Below the pieces are notes generated by a model, which saw nothing but the letters and a program-made list of their open reading frames with translations, made no database searches and was not told where the DNA came from. From CALXXL01 sp034926605 (GTDB lineage Bacteria; Verrucomicrobiota; Lentisphaeria; Victivallales; Victivallaceae), in NCBI GenBank assembly GCA_034926605.1, contig JAYFQV010000004.1, forward strand, positions 141,145 to 205,144: a DNA stretch of 64,000 bases. Reading direction: 5' to 3'. Each line of letters opens with the position of its first letter. Within the stretch, counting starts at the first letter, position 1. Shown here in pieces: positions 24,466 to 34,242 of this stretch. Both the position numbers and the translations under genes were made by a program.

Positions 24466-26705
24466 AGAAGCTGTTTTGCGCCATGTTCGCCCTGCTGGCA
24501 TTGCCGGCATTCTCCGATCAACTGCGTTTTGCCGATTGTTTTTCCGACAACATGGTGCTGCAGCGCAATGTGAAATGCCCGGTGTGGGGATATGCCGCGC
24601 CGGGAGCCACGGTGGAACTGTCGCTGGAAATGCTGACCGAATCGGAAGACGGTTCAGTGGAGGTAGAATCGCTGCCGCCGTACCGCGCCACCGCCGGGGT
24701 GGACGGCAAATGGCGGATCGACATCAATCCCACCCGCGAAGGCGGCCCCTGGCTGATCAGTGTAAAGTCCGAAGACGAAGCGGCCAAGATGGAAAATGTG
24801 ATGTTCGGAGACGTCTTCCTGTGTTCCGGACAGAGCAATATGGAATTCCGCGTCCGTCAGGACCGACATGCCGAAGAACTGCTTGCCGATGCCGGAGCCA
24901 ACAGCAATCTCAGGCTGCTTCAGGTCAAAAATGCCTGGAGCGGCATACCTCTGGACACGCTGGAGGGCAAGTGGGTGGTCGCCAATCCCAAAGATGTTGC
25001 GGAGTTCTCGGCGGTGGCATATGTCGCCGGTCGCAAACTCGCGGACGAGCTTAAAATCCCGATCGGCCTGGTGGAGGCCGACTGGGGCGGCACCCCGATC
25101 GAAGCGTGGACCAGCCGCGCCGAGATGTTAAAAGATCCCAAGCTCTACGCGAACGCGCTATACCAGATGCGCTATTACGATAAATCCACCCCCGCCTGCA
25201 GAGCCGAACTCGAACGTTGCGCCAAGATGTACGACGACTATGCCGTCTCCCTGCGGAAATCCGCAAAAGAAGGTGTCGCCCCCGCGCCGGTACCGGTCAT
25301 GCCGCGCGGGCTGTTTCTGCCCGATAACATGGCTCAGCCGGCCGTCCATTTCAATGCTATGATCAATCCGCTGGTGCCTATGGCTCTGAAAGGCGTATTC
25401 TGGTATCAGGGCGGAGCCAACATCGCCGGGAAAACTCCGAACTACGGCAAGATGCTCGAACATCTCGCCGCAGACTGGCGCGGGCGGTTCAACCGTCCGG
25501 AACTGCCGTTCTTTGTTGTCCAGAACGCTCCATACGATTATACCATAGAGTACCATACTCCTCTCGACACCTTCCCCACGCTGGTCAACTCTCAGCAGCA
25601 GTTCACGGCCGACGACCAGAATGCGTGGCTGGCGGTCACCAACGATGTAGGCAATGTCAACGATATACATCCCACCGACAAGGTTCCGGTAGGCACCCGC
25701 GTCGCCAACCTTTGCCTTGCCCATCTGTACGGCAAAGATATCGCCGCTGACAGTCCGCAATTCAAGGATTATTCGATTTCCGGCAATGTGGTGACAGTGC
25801 GGTTCAGCCACGGCGAAGGTCTTACGACGTCCGACGGCAAGACTCCCGACTGGTTCGAAATAGCCGGTGCCGACGGAGTGTTCCAACCAGCCGCCGTGGT
25901 GATCGAGCACGACACGGTAAAGCTCACCAGCCCCAAGGTTCCGGCCCCGGTTGCGGTTCGTTTCAGCTGGAGCTGCGTGGCCGAACACAATCTGCGCAAT
26001 GGTGCCGGATTGCCTTCCGGCCCGTTCAAAATTCCGGTTCCCGAACGCGGCAATCTGGATAAATGCGTACCGGAAGCCTCCAATTTCGAGGTAATCTACC
26101 GCTACATTCCCAACGCGCAACCTCAGGTAGCCACACTGTACAACGTAAAATACGACATCGACAACACCGACAAGTTCGCGGGACGCAAGATCAGGCGGGT
26201 CGGCTATTTCGCCGAAGGCGTACTGCCGGACGGCTCGACGCGCTGGGTGTTCGTGGCGATGGACCCGTTCACCGCCGACATTTCCAAGCTGGGTGTCCCG
26301 CTCGGCCCGATCTTCCAGCAGAAGGTATCCAACCTTGAGGTGGCATCCAACGTTCCGGGAGTCGCCGCGGGAAAGTTTCCGGAAGGCGCGATAGAGTTCT
26401 GGCATAACAATTTCGATCCCAAGCGCAAACTTGATCTGCCGGGCGCGTCCGACAAGCTTTACGACTGGGACGACACCTATCAGCCCGACGTGCCCAACGG
26501 CCACGGCTCGATGCAGGTGCACAACATCTCCGGTGAAAAACCGCAGGTGGTGTTCGCCTACAACAAGTTCGCCGCGGGGCCGGAGTGCGAATTCGGCATC
26601 GGCACCAACCCCGATCCCAAGGGCCAGCCGGACTATGTCTACAGCGACACCGGCAAGCAATACAGGCAGATCAACATCATAGTGCTGGCGGAATTTGAAA
26701 AATAA
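24462..26705 (+). CDS. Sialate O-acetylesterase-like SGNH hydrolase
   Basis: Exported protein (signal MKKLFCAMFALLALPAFSD) with the sialate O-acetylesterase layout. VLQRN-x-PVWGYAAPG starts the N-terminal domain, the nucleophile is S125 in CSGQSNMEF, the GVFWYQGGAN oxyanion motif follows, and catalytic D401/H403 lie in NDIHPTDK. These enzymes remove acetyl groups from sialic acid or plant polysaccharides. Residues after about 540 form an extra C-terminal domain of unknown type, making it 747 residues, longer than the usual 500-650. Overlaps the upstream gene (ATGA) and the downstream U32 gene by 11 bases. Confidence 0.85.
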   Translation: MKKLFCAMFALLALPAFSDQLRFADCFSDNMVLQRNVKCPVWGYAAPGATVELSLEMLTESEDGSVEVESLPPYRATAGVDGKWRIDINPTREGGPWLISVKSEDEAAKMENVMFGDVFLCSGQSNMEFRVRQDRHAEELLADAGANSNLRLLQVKNAWSGIPLDTLEGKWVVANPKDVAEFSAVAYVAGRKLADELKIPIGLVEADWGGTPIEAWTSRAEMLKDPKLYANALYQMRYYDKSTPACRAELERCAKMYDDYAVSLRKSAKEGVAPAPVPVMPRGLFLPDNMAQPAVHFNAMINPLVPMALKGVFWYQGGANIAGKTPNYGKMLEHLAADWRGRFNRPELPFFVVQNAPYDYTIEYHTPLDTFPTLVNSQQQFTADDQNAWLAVTNDVGNVNDIHPTDKVPVGTRVANLCLAHLYGKDIAADSPQFKDYSISGNVVTVRFSHGEGLTTSDGKTPDWFEIAGADGVFQPAAVVIEHDTVKLTSPKVPAPVAVRFSWSCVAEHNLRNGAGLPSGPFKIPVPERGNLDKCVPEASNFEVIYRYIPNAQPQVATLYNVKYDIDNTDKFAGRKIRRVGYFAEGVLPDGSTRWVFVAMDPFTADISKLGVPLGPIFQQKVSNLEVASNVPGVAAGKFPEGAIEFWHNNFDPKRKLDLPGASDKLYDWDDTYQPDVPNGHGSMQVHNISGEKPQVVFAYNKFAAGPECEFGIGTNPDPKGQPDYVYSDTGKQYRQINIIVLAEFEK

Positions 26706-27945
26706 CACGCTTCCGGTCATCATGGCCCCGGCTGGAACGCCGGAGGCTCTGGCCGCGGCGCTTCAGGCCGGAGCCGGAGCGGTCTATTTCGGCGTAGGCA
26801 TACTCAACATGAGAGCGGGAGCGGCCGCCAACTTCCGGATTGAAGACCTGCCGGAAGTGGCCGCACGCTGCCACGCCGCCGGAGCCAAGGCATTCCTCAC
26901 CTTGAACGTGGTCGTGTTCGACCGCGAACTTGAAACGGTCGAGCGCATATGTGCCGCGGCCAAAGCGGCCGGAGTGGACGCGGTAATCGCCGCCGACTTC
27001 GCGGTGATCCTGATCGCTCGCCGCCATGGCCTGAGCGTTCATACCTCCGTTCAGGCCAACATCTGCAATTTCGAGGCGGTGCGGTTCCATGCCCAATTCG
27101 CCGATCTGGTGGTGCTGGCACGCGAACTGGCGCTGGACGAAATCGCCGGAATCATCCGCAGAATACATGCAGAGGATTTGCGCGGGCCGTCCGGCAAACC
27201 GCTTCAGGTGGAGCTGTTCGTGCACGGCGCACTGTGCTCGTCTTTCTCCGGCAAATGTTATTTGAGCCTCACCTCGTACAACGCCTCCGCCAACCGCGGC
27301 GAATGCCTTCAGAACTGCCGCCGCCGCTATAAGGTGACCGACATGGAAACCGGCGCCGAACAGGAAATCGCCAACGGGTACACGATGAGCGCCGCCGACC
27401 TCTGCATGATCCGTTTCGTGCCGGAACTGATGGCGGCCGGAGCCGACGTCTGGAAGATCGAGGGACGGGGACGGGGAGCCGACTATGTCCACACCGTGAC
27501 CGAAGTCTACCGCGAAGCGATCAATGCCTGCGCCGACGGTACGTTCACCGCCGACCGGGCCGCAATCTGGCGCGAACGGCTGTCAACTGTATTCAACCGC
27601 GGATTCTGGGACGGCGGCTACTATCTGGGCGAAGATTTCGGAGTTTGGAGCGGCTCGGGAGGCAATGCGTCTCCTCTGGTCAAGACCATGGTGGGAAAAG
27701 TCGTGAATTACTATTCGAAAATAGGCGTGGCCGAGATAATGATAACCGGCGAGAAGCCGCGACATGGCGACCGCCTGATGATAATCGGCAGCACCACCGG
27801 AGTTGCGGAATTCGACTGCGACTCTCCGCAACCGCATCCCGGCAATCTCGCAACCTTTCGCGTGCCTTCGGCGGTACGTGAAAACGACGCGGTTTACATG
27901 GTGAAACCGCGCCGTTTCGGGTCCGGCTCAGGCGGTAAGCAATAG
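26695..27945 (+). CDS. Peptidase U32 family protein
   Basis: U32 proteins include RlhA and TrhP, which act in rRNA or tRNA hydroxylation, and some collagenases. The signature region at about 174-205 (VELFVHGALCSSFSGKC followed by S-x-NRGECLQNCRRRY) is clear. APAGTPEALAAALQAGAGAVYFG is the typical start. Translation begins at TTG 26695 inside the sialate esterase end; an in-frame ATG at 26722 would cut into the conserved first strand. Length 416. The stop overlaps the 3' end of the convergent IdeS-like gene by 18 bases. Confidence 0.88.
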   Translation: MKNNTLPVIMAPAGTPEALAAALQAGAGAVYFGVGILNMRAGAAANFRIEDLPEVAARCHAAGAKAFLTLNVVVFDRELETVERICAAAKAAGVDAVIAADFAVILIARRHGLSVHTSVQANICNFEAVRFHAQFADLVVLARELALDEIAGIIRRIHAEDLRGPSGKPLQVELFVHGALCSSFSGKCYLSLTSYNASANRGECLQNCRRRYKVTDMETGAEQEIANGYTMSAADLCMIRFVPELMAAGADVWKIEGRGRGADYVHTVTEVYREAINACADGTFTADRAAIWRERLSTVFNRGFWDGGYYLGEDFGVWSGSGGNASPLVKTMVGKVVNYYSKIGVAEIMITGEKPRHGDRLMIIGSTTGVAEFDCDSPQPHPGNLATFRVPSAVRENDAVYMVKPRRFGSGSGGKQ

Positions 27946-30489
27946 ATTGAGGCTGTTGCCGTTCCAGAACAGCCCCAGACTTCCGCCATCGACGTTAAGC
28001 GAACCGCCTCCGAGTTCCACGCTGCCGAGATATTTATCGGCAGTGTCATAGATGTCCACAGAAAGCGAATCGTCCATTCCGGACGCGTTGCCGGCGGTGA
28101 ACAGCGTGTATTCAGCGCCGCCGGTGGTAAAAAGATCGGCGTCCAGCTTTACATCCAGCGAATCAAACAAGAATTGCTGCGCGGTGAGCATGGCTCCGGC
28201 CACCGCGGTGGTCAGCTTGAACACCGCTTTGTCCACCACGATCTCCTTGCTGAGCGTGACCAGGCTGTCGGTTACTTCAAGCATGGTGAAATCGCGAATC
28301 TGGCCGGTAAAATCGCCGTAGAAATTATCGAAAGCAAAAGACCGTGCACCGGAAACCGTGCCGGAAACCGCGCCGTCACCGGAAACCGAACCGGAAAAAC
28401 TGAGTTTATCGCCGTAGCCGCTGAAGGTGATCGAAGCACCGCCCGAAACCAGCGCCGTACCGCCGCTGGAGCGCTGCGGGTTCGCGCCTCCGGCATAAAT
28501 GTTGCCATAAATCGAAACCAGATTTTCGGTGGAATCGATGGTGATCGACACCGCGCCGGAAACCGTGGATACGCCGAGATCGTTCACATATCCGCCGCCG
28601 TAAACATTGCCGGAAATCGTGGCTCCGGCAATCGTGATCGCCACCGAACCGACCGTCGCCGCCGCGTTTGCGCCCTCGGCGTGCGCGCCGCCGACAACAT
28701 TATTCAAGGCGGCGCCGCCGGAGATCGAGACAGTCACCGCATCGCAGGTCAGGACACCGCCGTATATGGCCTGTCCGCCGCCGACCAGCCACGCGGTGCT
28801 GCCCTGAGCGATAAGCTTGATATTGTTGATCTGGGACATGGCTCCATTCACGGTCAGGGATACATCGCCGCTGGAGGCGGTTCCGTCATTCGCCCGGCTG
28901 CCGCCGTAGATCAGCCCGTTGAACAAACCGTCGGAATAGACCGAAACAATGTCTCCGGCAACGTCGGCGTTGGAGGCGCCGCTGAAATAGTTGCCGGTGC
29001 CGCTGGCCGAGATGACATTCAGGTAAATACCGCCGGAAATATCCGATTCGCCTCCGGCTATCAACACCGACTTCACCGTGGTTTCATTGTCCAGCTGCAA
29101 GTAGACCGAACCGTCGACCGTGGTACCGGAAGCACCGCCGCCATACAGGAAATAGATGGTGGTCTCGTCAAGAGACAACCGGATGTCGCCGGACAAAGCA
29201 CCGGAGGACACACCGCCGTATACAATGCGGTACGGGGTGTCGTTGCCGACCAGCGCGGCGACGTGATAGCTGGAAGTATCGTCGAGAAAACTCGAATTCT
29301 CGCCAATATAAACATTCTGGATTTCAGTCAGCACGTTGACTTTCTCGGAATCGGAATCCGGAATCGCCTCCCAGCCGACCCACCATTTGTCATACTCGAC
29401 CACAAACTGATACATGTTTACGGTCAAACTGGTGGAGCTGGTCACCGCGCTGCCGGTGATCTCGACGTAATAATAGTCTCCGCCGCCGGTGGTGTAGGTC
29501 CCGATGCAGCCGGTGGTGTCTTCGACGGATGAATCATAGTTGCCTTCCGAATCATACATGGTGATGGTCAGGCTCGGTGATTCGGAACTGAAGGTGTACA
29601 GAGTGAAGCAGGCGCCGCGACCGGAACCGGTCAGCTTGTAATAATCGTCGTCGTTCTGACCGTCGATCTTGCCGCGCCGGATCACCTCGCCGTCCGGGTC
29701 GGCCGCAATCTCGCGGGCGTCGGCAAGGGTTTCGTGAACGCCGGACATGATCGAATCGTACTGGGCAATGGCGGTTATGCTGTCCACATATATGCCGGAA
29801 TAAAAGTAATCGGACAGATAATAGCGCATGGTGCGCTTGTCGTAGGTAAGAATACTCTTGTGAAGTTCATTCGCTGCCTGGGTGCGGTCGGAACCGTAGA
29901 CCTCTCCGTCGTCGGAGTCGGAATAATAGACATATACGTTGCCGTCCACCACCTCATAGCCCCAGCAGCTTATCACATGGGACACCCCGGTGGTGCGGAC
30001 GCCTAGCGTGACGAAGTAACCGCATTCCAGATAAGAGATAAGCGAGTTGACGCTGGAAGATCCCACCATGTTGGCGGTGGCGTAATAGTCGGTTGGCTCA
30101 AGGTCGGGAAACTTGCCGCCGCCGGAGGTGGTGGCAAAGCCGTATACGCCGGTCTCGCCGGACAACCACCAGCTGAACAACGCCTGGTCATAGCCGCCGT
30201 CGTTATATGCCCAGCAAGATACACAGTAGTCGAAAAATTCATCCTCGCTGGTGATCGACGAATCTCCGGTGGACACCCACCCGCCCCATTGAAGGCCGTT
30301 GCAGGCCACCGCGATCCAGCATGAATCGTCATCGGCGTCGACGTTACGCGTCTTCTCGGTATCCGCGAAATAATAACCGGTGGCGGCATCCACGGTGGTA
30401 AGATTCTCGTGACCCCATACCTCGGTCAGAATATAAAGAGTGTCCGCAAGCGAGGTGGCGGCGGCTTTTACTTCGGTTACACTTGACAT
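27928..30489 (-). CDS. IdeS/Mac-like cysteine peptidase domain protein with Gly-rich repeat C-terminus (paralogue A)
   Basis: 853 residues. The N-terminal about 240 residues resemble streptococcal IdeS (MEROPS C66): SCWIAVACNGLQWGGW with nucleophile C57, VSHVISCWGYEV with H171, and YYSDSDDG with D191/D193. A beta-sandwich region of PPC type follows (about 255-365). Then come beta-strand repeats with many YGGG/VYGGG turns, and a module at about 525-740 shared with two other proteins in the window. No signal peptide is visible, and the C-terminus ends in a hydrophobic tail (NSLNLLLTA), so the export route is unknown. A strong AAGGAG precedes the ATG. Last gene of a three-gene operon. Peptidase activity is inference from motifs. 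Confidence 0.75.
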   Translation of the reverse strand: MSSVTEVKAAATSLADTLYILTEVWGHENLTTVDAATGYYFADTEKTRNVDADDDSCWIAVACNGLQWGGWVSTGDSSITSEDEFFDYCVSCWAYNDGGYDQALFSWWLSGETGVYGFATTSGGGKFPDLEPTDYYATANMVGSSSVNSLISYLECGYFVTLGVRTTGVSHVISCWGYEVVDGNVYVYYSDSDDGEVYGSDRTQAANELHKSILTYDKRTMRYYLSDYFYSGIYVDSITAIAQYDSIMSGVHETLADAREIAADPDGEVIRRGKIDGQNDDDYYKLTGSGRGACFTLYTFSSESPSLTITMYDSEGNYDSSVEDTTGCIGTYTTGGGDYYYVEITGSAVTSSTSLTVNMYQFVVEYDKWWVGWEAIPDSDSEKVNVLTEIQNVYIGENSSFLDDTSSYHVAALVGNDTPYRIVYGGVSSGALSGDIRLSLDETTIYFLYGGGASGTTVDGSVYLQLDNETTVKSVLIAGGESDISGGIYLNVISASGTGNYFSGASNADVAGDIVSVYSDGLFNGLIYGGSRANDGTASSGDVSLTVNGAMSQINNIKLIAQGSTAWLVGGGQAIYGGVLTCDAVTVSISGGAALNNVVGGAHAEGANAAATVGSVAITIAGATISGNVYGGGYVNDLGVSTVSGAVSITIDSTENLVSIYGNIYAGGANPQRSSGGTALVSGGASITFSGYGDKLSFSGSVSGDGAVSGTVSGARSFAFDNFYGDFTGQIRDFTMLEVTDSLVTLSKEIVVDKAVFKLTTAVAGAMLTAQQFLFDSLDVKLDADLFTTGGAEYTLFTAGNASGMDDSLSVDIYDTADKYLGSVELGGGSLNVDGGSLGLFWNGNSLNLLLTA

Positions 30490-30538
30490 TGCTCTCTCCT
30501 TGTTTACCCTTTCTAACGCCGTTCCCGATAATTTTATT

Positions 30539-33037
30539 TTATGCTAAAAATCTTAATACAAGCATATTGCCCGCAATCGCCAGCGAAAGACTGCCGCCGG
30601 CGGCCTCCACGGTTTCACCGCTTTCAAACCCGTCAATCCCTCCGATCATGGCGCCGCCGGCGTCATATAAATAGACCACGGGATCGTCGTCGAAGTTCCC
30701 GATGTCGCCGGTCTCAAGAAGCAGGAAATCGCGACTGGCGGACAACATTGCAACATCCAGCTCAATCTCAAGCTGTTCGAACCGGGCGGACGGCGTTTTC
30801 AGCATCACATCGTCCGGCTCTCCGGTGATCCGGAAGCGCGCACACTCCACGCTGACGGCGGAAGTCATCGCCACGGCGCTGTCTGAAATTTCCAAGGTGT
30901 CGAAATCCCGCGCCGTCGCCATGAACGCACCGGAAAAATTGTCGAACGCCAACACCTTTTCTCCGGAAACGGTTCCGGAGGCAGCGCCGTCGCCGCAAAC
31001 CACGCCGGAGAAATTGAGATTGTCGCCCGAGCCGGTGAACGTGATGATCGCACCGGACTTCACCATGGCGCGGCCGCCGGTGGCTTGCAGAGGATTGGTG
31101 CCGCCGCCGTAGATATTGCCGTAAATCGACGTAACCCCGGTCGAATCCACAGTTATCGCCACGCCGCCGGTCACGGTGGATATCCCATCTCTGACCGCAT
31201 AGCCGCCGCCGTAGATACTGCCGTCAACCGTGGCCGACGCGATCGAAATGCTTACCCGCCCGACATCGGCGGCGCTGCCCGCCCCTTCCGCCTGGGCTCC
31301 GCCGACGATATAGCGCAGTTTCGCGCCGCCGGAAACGTTAATGTTGACGTCGCCGCATTGCAGGCTTCCGCCGTCGATCGCCTGTCCGCCGCCAACCAGC
31401 CACGCGGTGCTTCCCTGAGCCAGAATCTTGAGATTGCTCTGCTGGGTCAGTCCTGAGACAGCAAGCCGGACGCTCCCACAGCCGCCGCCGACTCCCGTGG
31501 TGCGGCAACCGCCGTAAATCAATCCGGTGAAGTACCCGCCGTCGTATTCGCAGAATATGTCTCCGGCCACGAATGCTCCGGCCGCTCCGCCGAAATAGTT
31601 GCCGGTGCCGCCGCAATCCGAAACCGTCAGATAAATGTCGCCGCCAACCGTCGAACCGCCGCCGCCGAGCAGCAGCGACTTCAAGGTGACGTTTTCCAGT
31701 TTCAATTCCACCGCACCGCCGATCACGGTACCGGAAGCGCCGCCGCCATAAATTCCATAAGAAGCGCCATTCATGATAAAGGTGCGGCAACCGCCGCCGA
31801 CATTCGAAGCGGACGACCCGCCATAAATATACGCGCAGGAGAAATCGGCTTGCTCGATCCCCGCGGCGAAGCCATCGACACCGTCGGCAAAACCGTCAAG
31901 CTCCGCGATGTAAACCGTTCCCGTCAGACCGGCGGCAACCGGAGTCATCCGGGTTTCAAGTCCGGTCCATTTCACCGCCAAATGATCGGAGGAGACCGAA
32001 AAAGCGTAAACGCCGCTCAAAATGTCCTCGGAGGCCTCCCCCATGGCGCCAAAGCGCAGGTAATAGGTTCCGCTCAGCCCCGAGACGTTGCATACGATGT
32101 CCGAACCTGACCACACACCGATTTCGTTCCCGTCCGCATCAAGCAGCACGAGCGAGAAATCCGCGTTGTACCCGGCCAGACGGGACGCCGCCAGCGCCAG
32201 CGTCCCGTCCACGGTCAGTGAATAATAGTCGTTGTCGTAACCTCCGGCATCGAAGCGCCCGCGCCGGGTCGACACCCCGGCGGCCAGCCCGACCGCGCGG
32301 CTGTCGGCGACGGTCTCGTCCCGTCCGGAAAAAATGGGATCGTACTGGAGCATCGCGGTGAAATCGGAAATACAGACGCCGTCGGCAAACCAGTAGTCAA
32401 GCATGAACGCCTCTTCGTTTGCGTTGTATTCCACCTTTCCCCGGTAAAGGGTGTTTTGGGCGGTGCGCCGGTCGGAATTAGAGGCCTTGTGATCGTCCGA
32501 ATCGGAGTAATATAAATATATAGCGCCGTCGTCCACCTCATATCCCCAGCAGGTTATCGCATGGGAGAACGATCCGTCGGTGATGCCCAACGTGACACCG
32601 CACCCGGCGTCCATGCATTTGCGTATGTCATCGATGGCCCCGGTGTAATATGCGTTTATGAAACAACTGAAATCATCCGGATCAAGCTGCGGAAACTTGT
32701 CGCCGCCCGCCGGAACCGTTTGACTGGAAACCGCGGCGGTACCATTGAGCCACCAGGAGAACGCATTGACCTCCAAGCCCGGCGTGTCATCCCAGTATTG
32801 AAGGGAATAATCCATGAACCTGTCCTCGTTGGCGATAGTGCCGTCGCCGGCGGTCACCCATCCGCTCCAGTACATGATATTGGAGGCGGCGGCCAGCCAG
32901 CAGCACTGAAGGTCGCCGGTGCCGTGCGCCTTTTCGACGTCGGCGAACACGATGCCGGTTGCGACGTCAACGGTGGTCAGTCCACCGGGTCCCCACAGGT
33001 CGGTAATGATCATCTTCTCTGTGGCTGCTTCGGACAT
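30539..33037 (-). CDS. IdeS/Mac-like cysteine peptidase domain protein with Gly-rich repeat C-terminus (paralogue B)
   Basis: Paralogue of the downstream gene, 832 residues from the ATG at 33037, which has GGGAG nine bases upstream; a TTG six bases earlier is less likely. Catalytic triad candidates: C46 in CCWLAAASNIMYWSGW, H159 in FSHAITCWGYEV, and D179/D181 in YYSDSDDHK. A PPC-like region (about 235-350) follows, then repeated glycine turns (YIYGGSS, YGIYGGGASG, YGNIYGGG) and the shared module at about 505-712. No signal peptide. Starts two bases after the nucleotidyltransferase stop, so the genes are co-transcribed. Known C66 enzymes cleave immunoglobulin hinges; the target here is unknown. 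Confidence 0.75.
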   Translation of the reverse strand: MSEAATEKMIITDLWGPGGLTTVDVATGIVFADVEKAHGTGDLQCCWLAAASNIMYWSGWVTAGDGTIANEDRFMDYSLQYWDDTPGLEVNAFSWWLNGTAAVSSQTVPAGGDKFPQLDPDDFSCFINAYYTGAIDDIRKCMDAGCGVTLGITDGSFSHAITCWGYEVDDGAIYLYYSDSDDHKASNSDRRTAQNTLYRGKVEYNANEEAFMLDYWFADGVCISDFTAMLQYDPIFSGRDETVADSRAVGLAAGVSTRRGRFDAGGYDNDYYSLTVDGTLALAASRLAGYNADFSLVLLDADGNEIGVWSGSDIVCNVSGLSGTYYLRFGAMGEASEDILSGVYAFSVSSDHLAVKWTGLETRMTPVAAGLTGTVYIAELDGFADGVDGFAAGIEQADFSCAYIYGGSSASNVGGGCRTFIMNGASYGIYGGGASGTVIGGAVELKLENVTLKSLLLGGGGSTVGGDIYLTVSDCGGTGNYFGGAAGAFVAGDIFCEYDGGYFTGLIYGGCRTTGVGGGCGSVRLAVSGLTQQSNLKILAQGSTAWLVGGGQAIDGGSLQCGDVNINVSGGAKLRYIVGGAQAEGAGSAADVGRVSISIASATVDGSIYGGGYAVRDGISTVTGGVAITVDSTGVTSIYGNIYGGGTNPLQATGGRAMVKSGAIITFTGSGDNLNFSGVVCGDGAASGTVSGEKVLAFDNFSGAFMATARDFDTLEISDSAVAMTSAVSVECARFRITGEPDDVMLKTPSARFEQLEIELDVAMLSASRDFLLLETGDIGNFDDDPVVYLYDAGGAMIGGIDGFESGETVEAAGGSLSLAIAGNMLVLRFLA

Positions 33038-33039
33038 TC

Positions 33040-34221
33040 TCAATGTCTCCCACGATTAAGGTAGCGAATAAGTACCGCCTGCGCCCCTGCCGCCGACGCC
33101 AGCTCCTTCGAGCTGCCGCCGCGCCGGAATTTGAAAAATATACCGGCCTTGCGAAGCAGGTCAAGCAAATAATAGAACGGCAGATTCCAACGCCGCCCCG
33201 GCGGCAGATTGTAGCGTTTGCGCACGTTGGCCGGATGGGCGAACAGATTCGACAGGAGAAAACGGCAGCGTTCGGCGAAAGAACGATGCTGAAACTCACG
33301 CTCCAACACAATTCCATAGGAATCATGATGCTGCACGCCTGCCAACAGCGGCAGCGCGCGAAAGGCCGACACCACCTCGGCCGGGAATCTTCCGGAAGAA
33401 ACGCCGGCGGTGAAAAACTCCGGGTAAAATTCCGGAAAAGCGGCGAACAGCAGGTCCAGCACATCGGACAACGACGGCGAATACTTCTCGGCCGCCTCGC
33501 GCAGCCCGGCCGCGGTCAGGTTGAATTTTGCAATGAGCATGGCGGAATCGGCCAGCGGCTTGAGGCCGAACTGCAGATTGTCGTCCACAGCACCGTCGAT
33601 CAACTGCAGCAATGTAAGTTCCGGCGGGAGCAGGAATCGGCGGCCGCCGCACGGTATCGCGGCGTTCCACAATTCGGCGTTGCCGGCGGAACCGGCGCCG
33701 TGGAAAATGCCGAAATGAAGTTCGCACATGGTGCGGTTGTCCGGCGCCACCAGCCCGGGAATATGCAGTGAATGGTTACGCTCGTCATAATTGCGCCAGC
33801 CGAGTTGATGAAAAACTTCGGCGGCATGCTTGAGATCGGCCTCGCGCAACAGCAGATCGACGTCCACCCGGGGACGCAGCGCCGGATGCGGATAGACCTC
33901 GTATGCGAGAAACGAACCTTTCAACGGAATGTAGTCGATCCCGGCTTCCTCAAGCACAGCCTGCGTCTTCTTAAGCGAAGCTTCCCGCCCCAGTTCACGG
34001 GCGGCCGAAGCATGAAAACCCCGCACAAATTCCGCGCGACACTCCACCGGCAGAGCGTCCTTGACATACCATGCGAAAAAACCCGCCAGGCACAGCGGCC
34101 GGGCCGCCGCGCAAAGCTCCTTCTTTCCGTCTTCCGGCAAAGACGCGAAAACCCCTTCACCGCGGCTGAAAAACCAGTCGCCAAGCACACGCAGCAGGAT
34201 TTCGGTGTCTCTTGCGTCCAT
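33040..34221 (-). CDS. Uncharacterised nucleotidyltransferase family protein (NTP_transf_5-like)
   Basis: 393 residues. The core motif is IPLKGSFLAYEVYPHPALRPRVDVDLLL at about 98-125. This has the KG and D-x-D arrangement of the uncharacterised nucleotidyltransferase family PF14907, seen near peptide-modification and polysaccharide loci. The remainder is mostly helical with no membrane segment. It is the first gene of an operon with the two IdeS-like proteins, two bases upstream of paralogue B. A role in modifying or controlling those proteins is plausible but not shown by sequence. Confidence 0.7.
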   Translation of the reverse strand: MDARDTEILLRVLGDWFFSRGEGVFASLPEDGKKELCAAARPLCLAGFFAWYVKDALPVECRAEFVRGFHASAARELGREASLKKTQAVLEEAGIDYIPLKGSFLAYEVYPHPALRPRVDVDLLLREADLKHAAEVFHQLGWRNYDERNHSLHIPGLVAPDNRTMCELHFGIFHGAGSAGNAELWNAAIPCGGRRFLLPPELTLLQLIDGAVDDNLQFGLKPLADSAMLIAKFNLTAAGLREAAEKYSPSLSDVLDLLFAAFPEFYPEFFTAGVSSGRFPAEVVSAFRALPLLAGVQHHDSYGIVLEREFQHRSFAERCRFLLSNLFAHPANVRKRYNLPPGRRWNLPFYYLLDLLRKAGIFFKFRRGGSSKELASAAGAQAVLIRYLNRGRH

Positions 34222-34242
34222 ATCGGATTACAATACCTTCGC

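Noticed and set aside
25158..26723. 521-codon minus-strand frame opposite the sialate esterase
   Set aside because: Antisense to a gene with signal peptide and catalytic motifs; no start signals.
28174..29532. 452-codon plus-strand frame opposite the IdeS-like paralogue A
   Set aside because: Repeats in it are mirror images of the Gly-rich coding repeats; no ribosome site.
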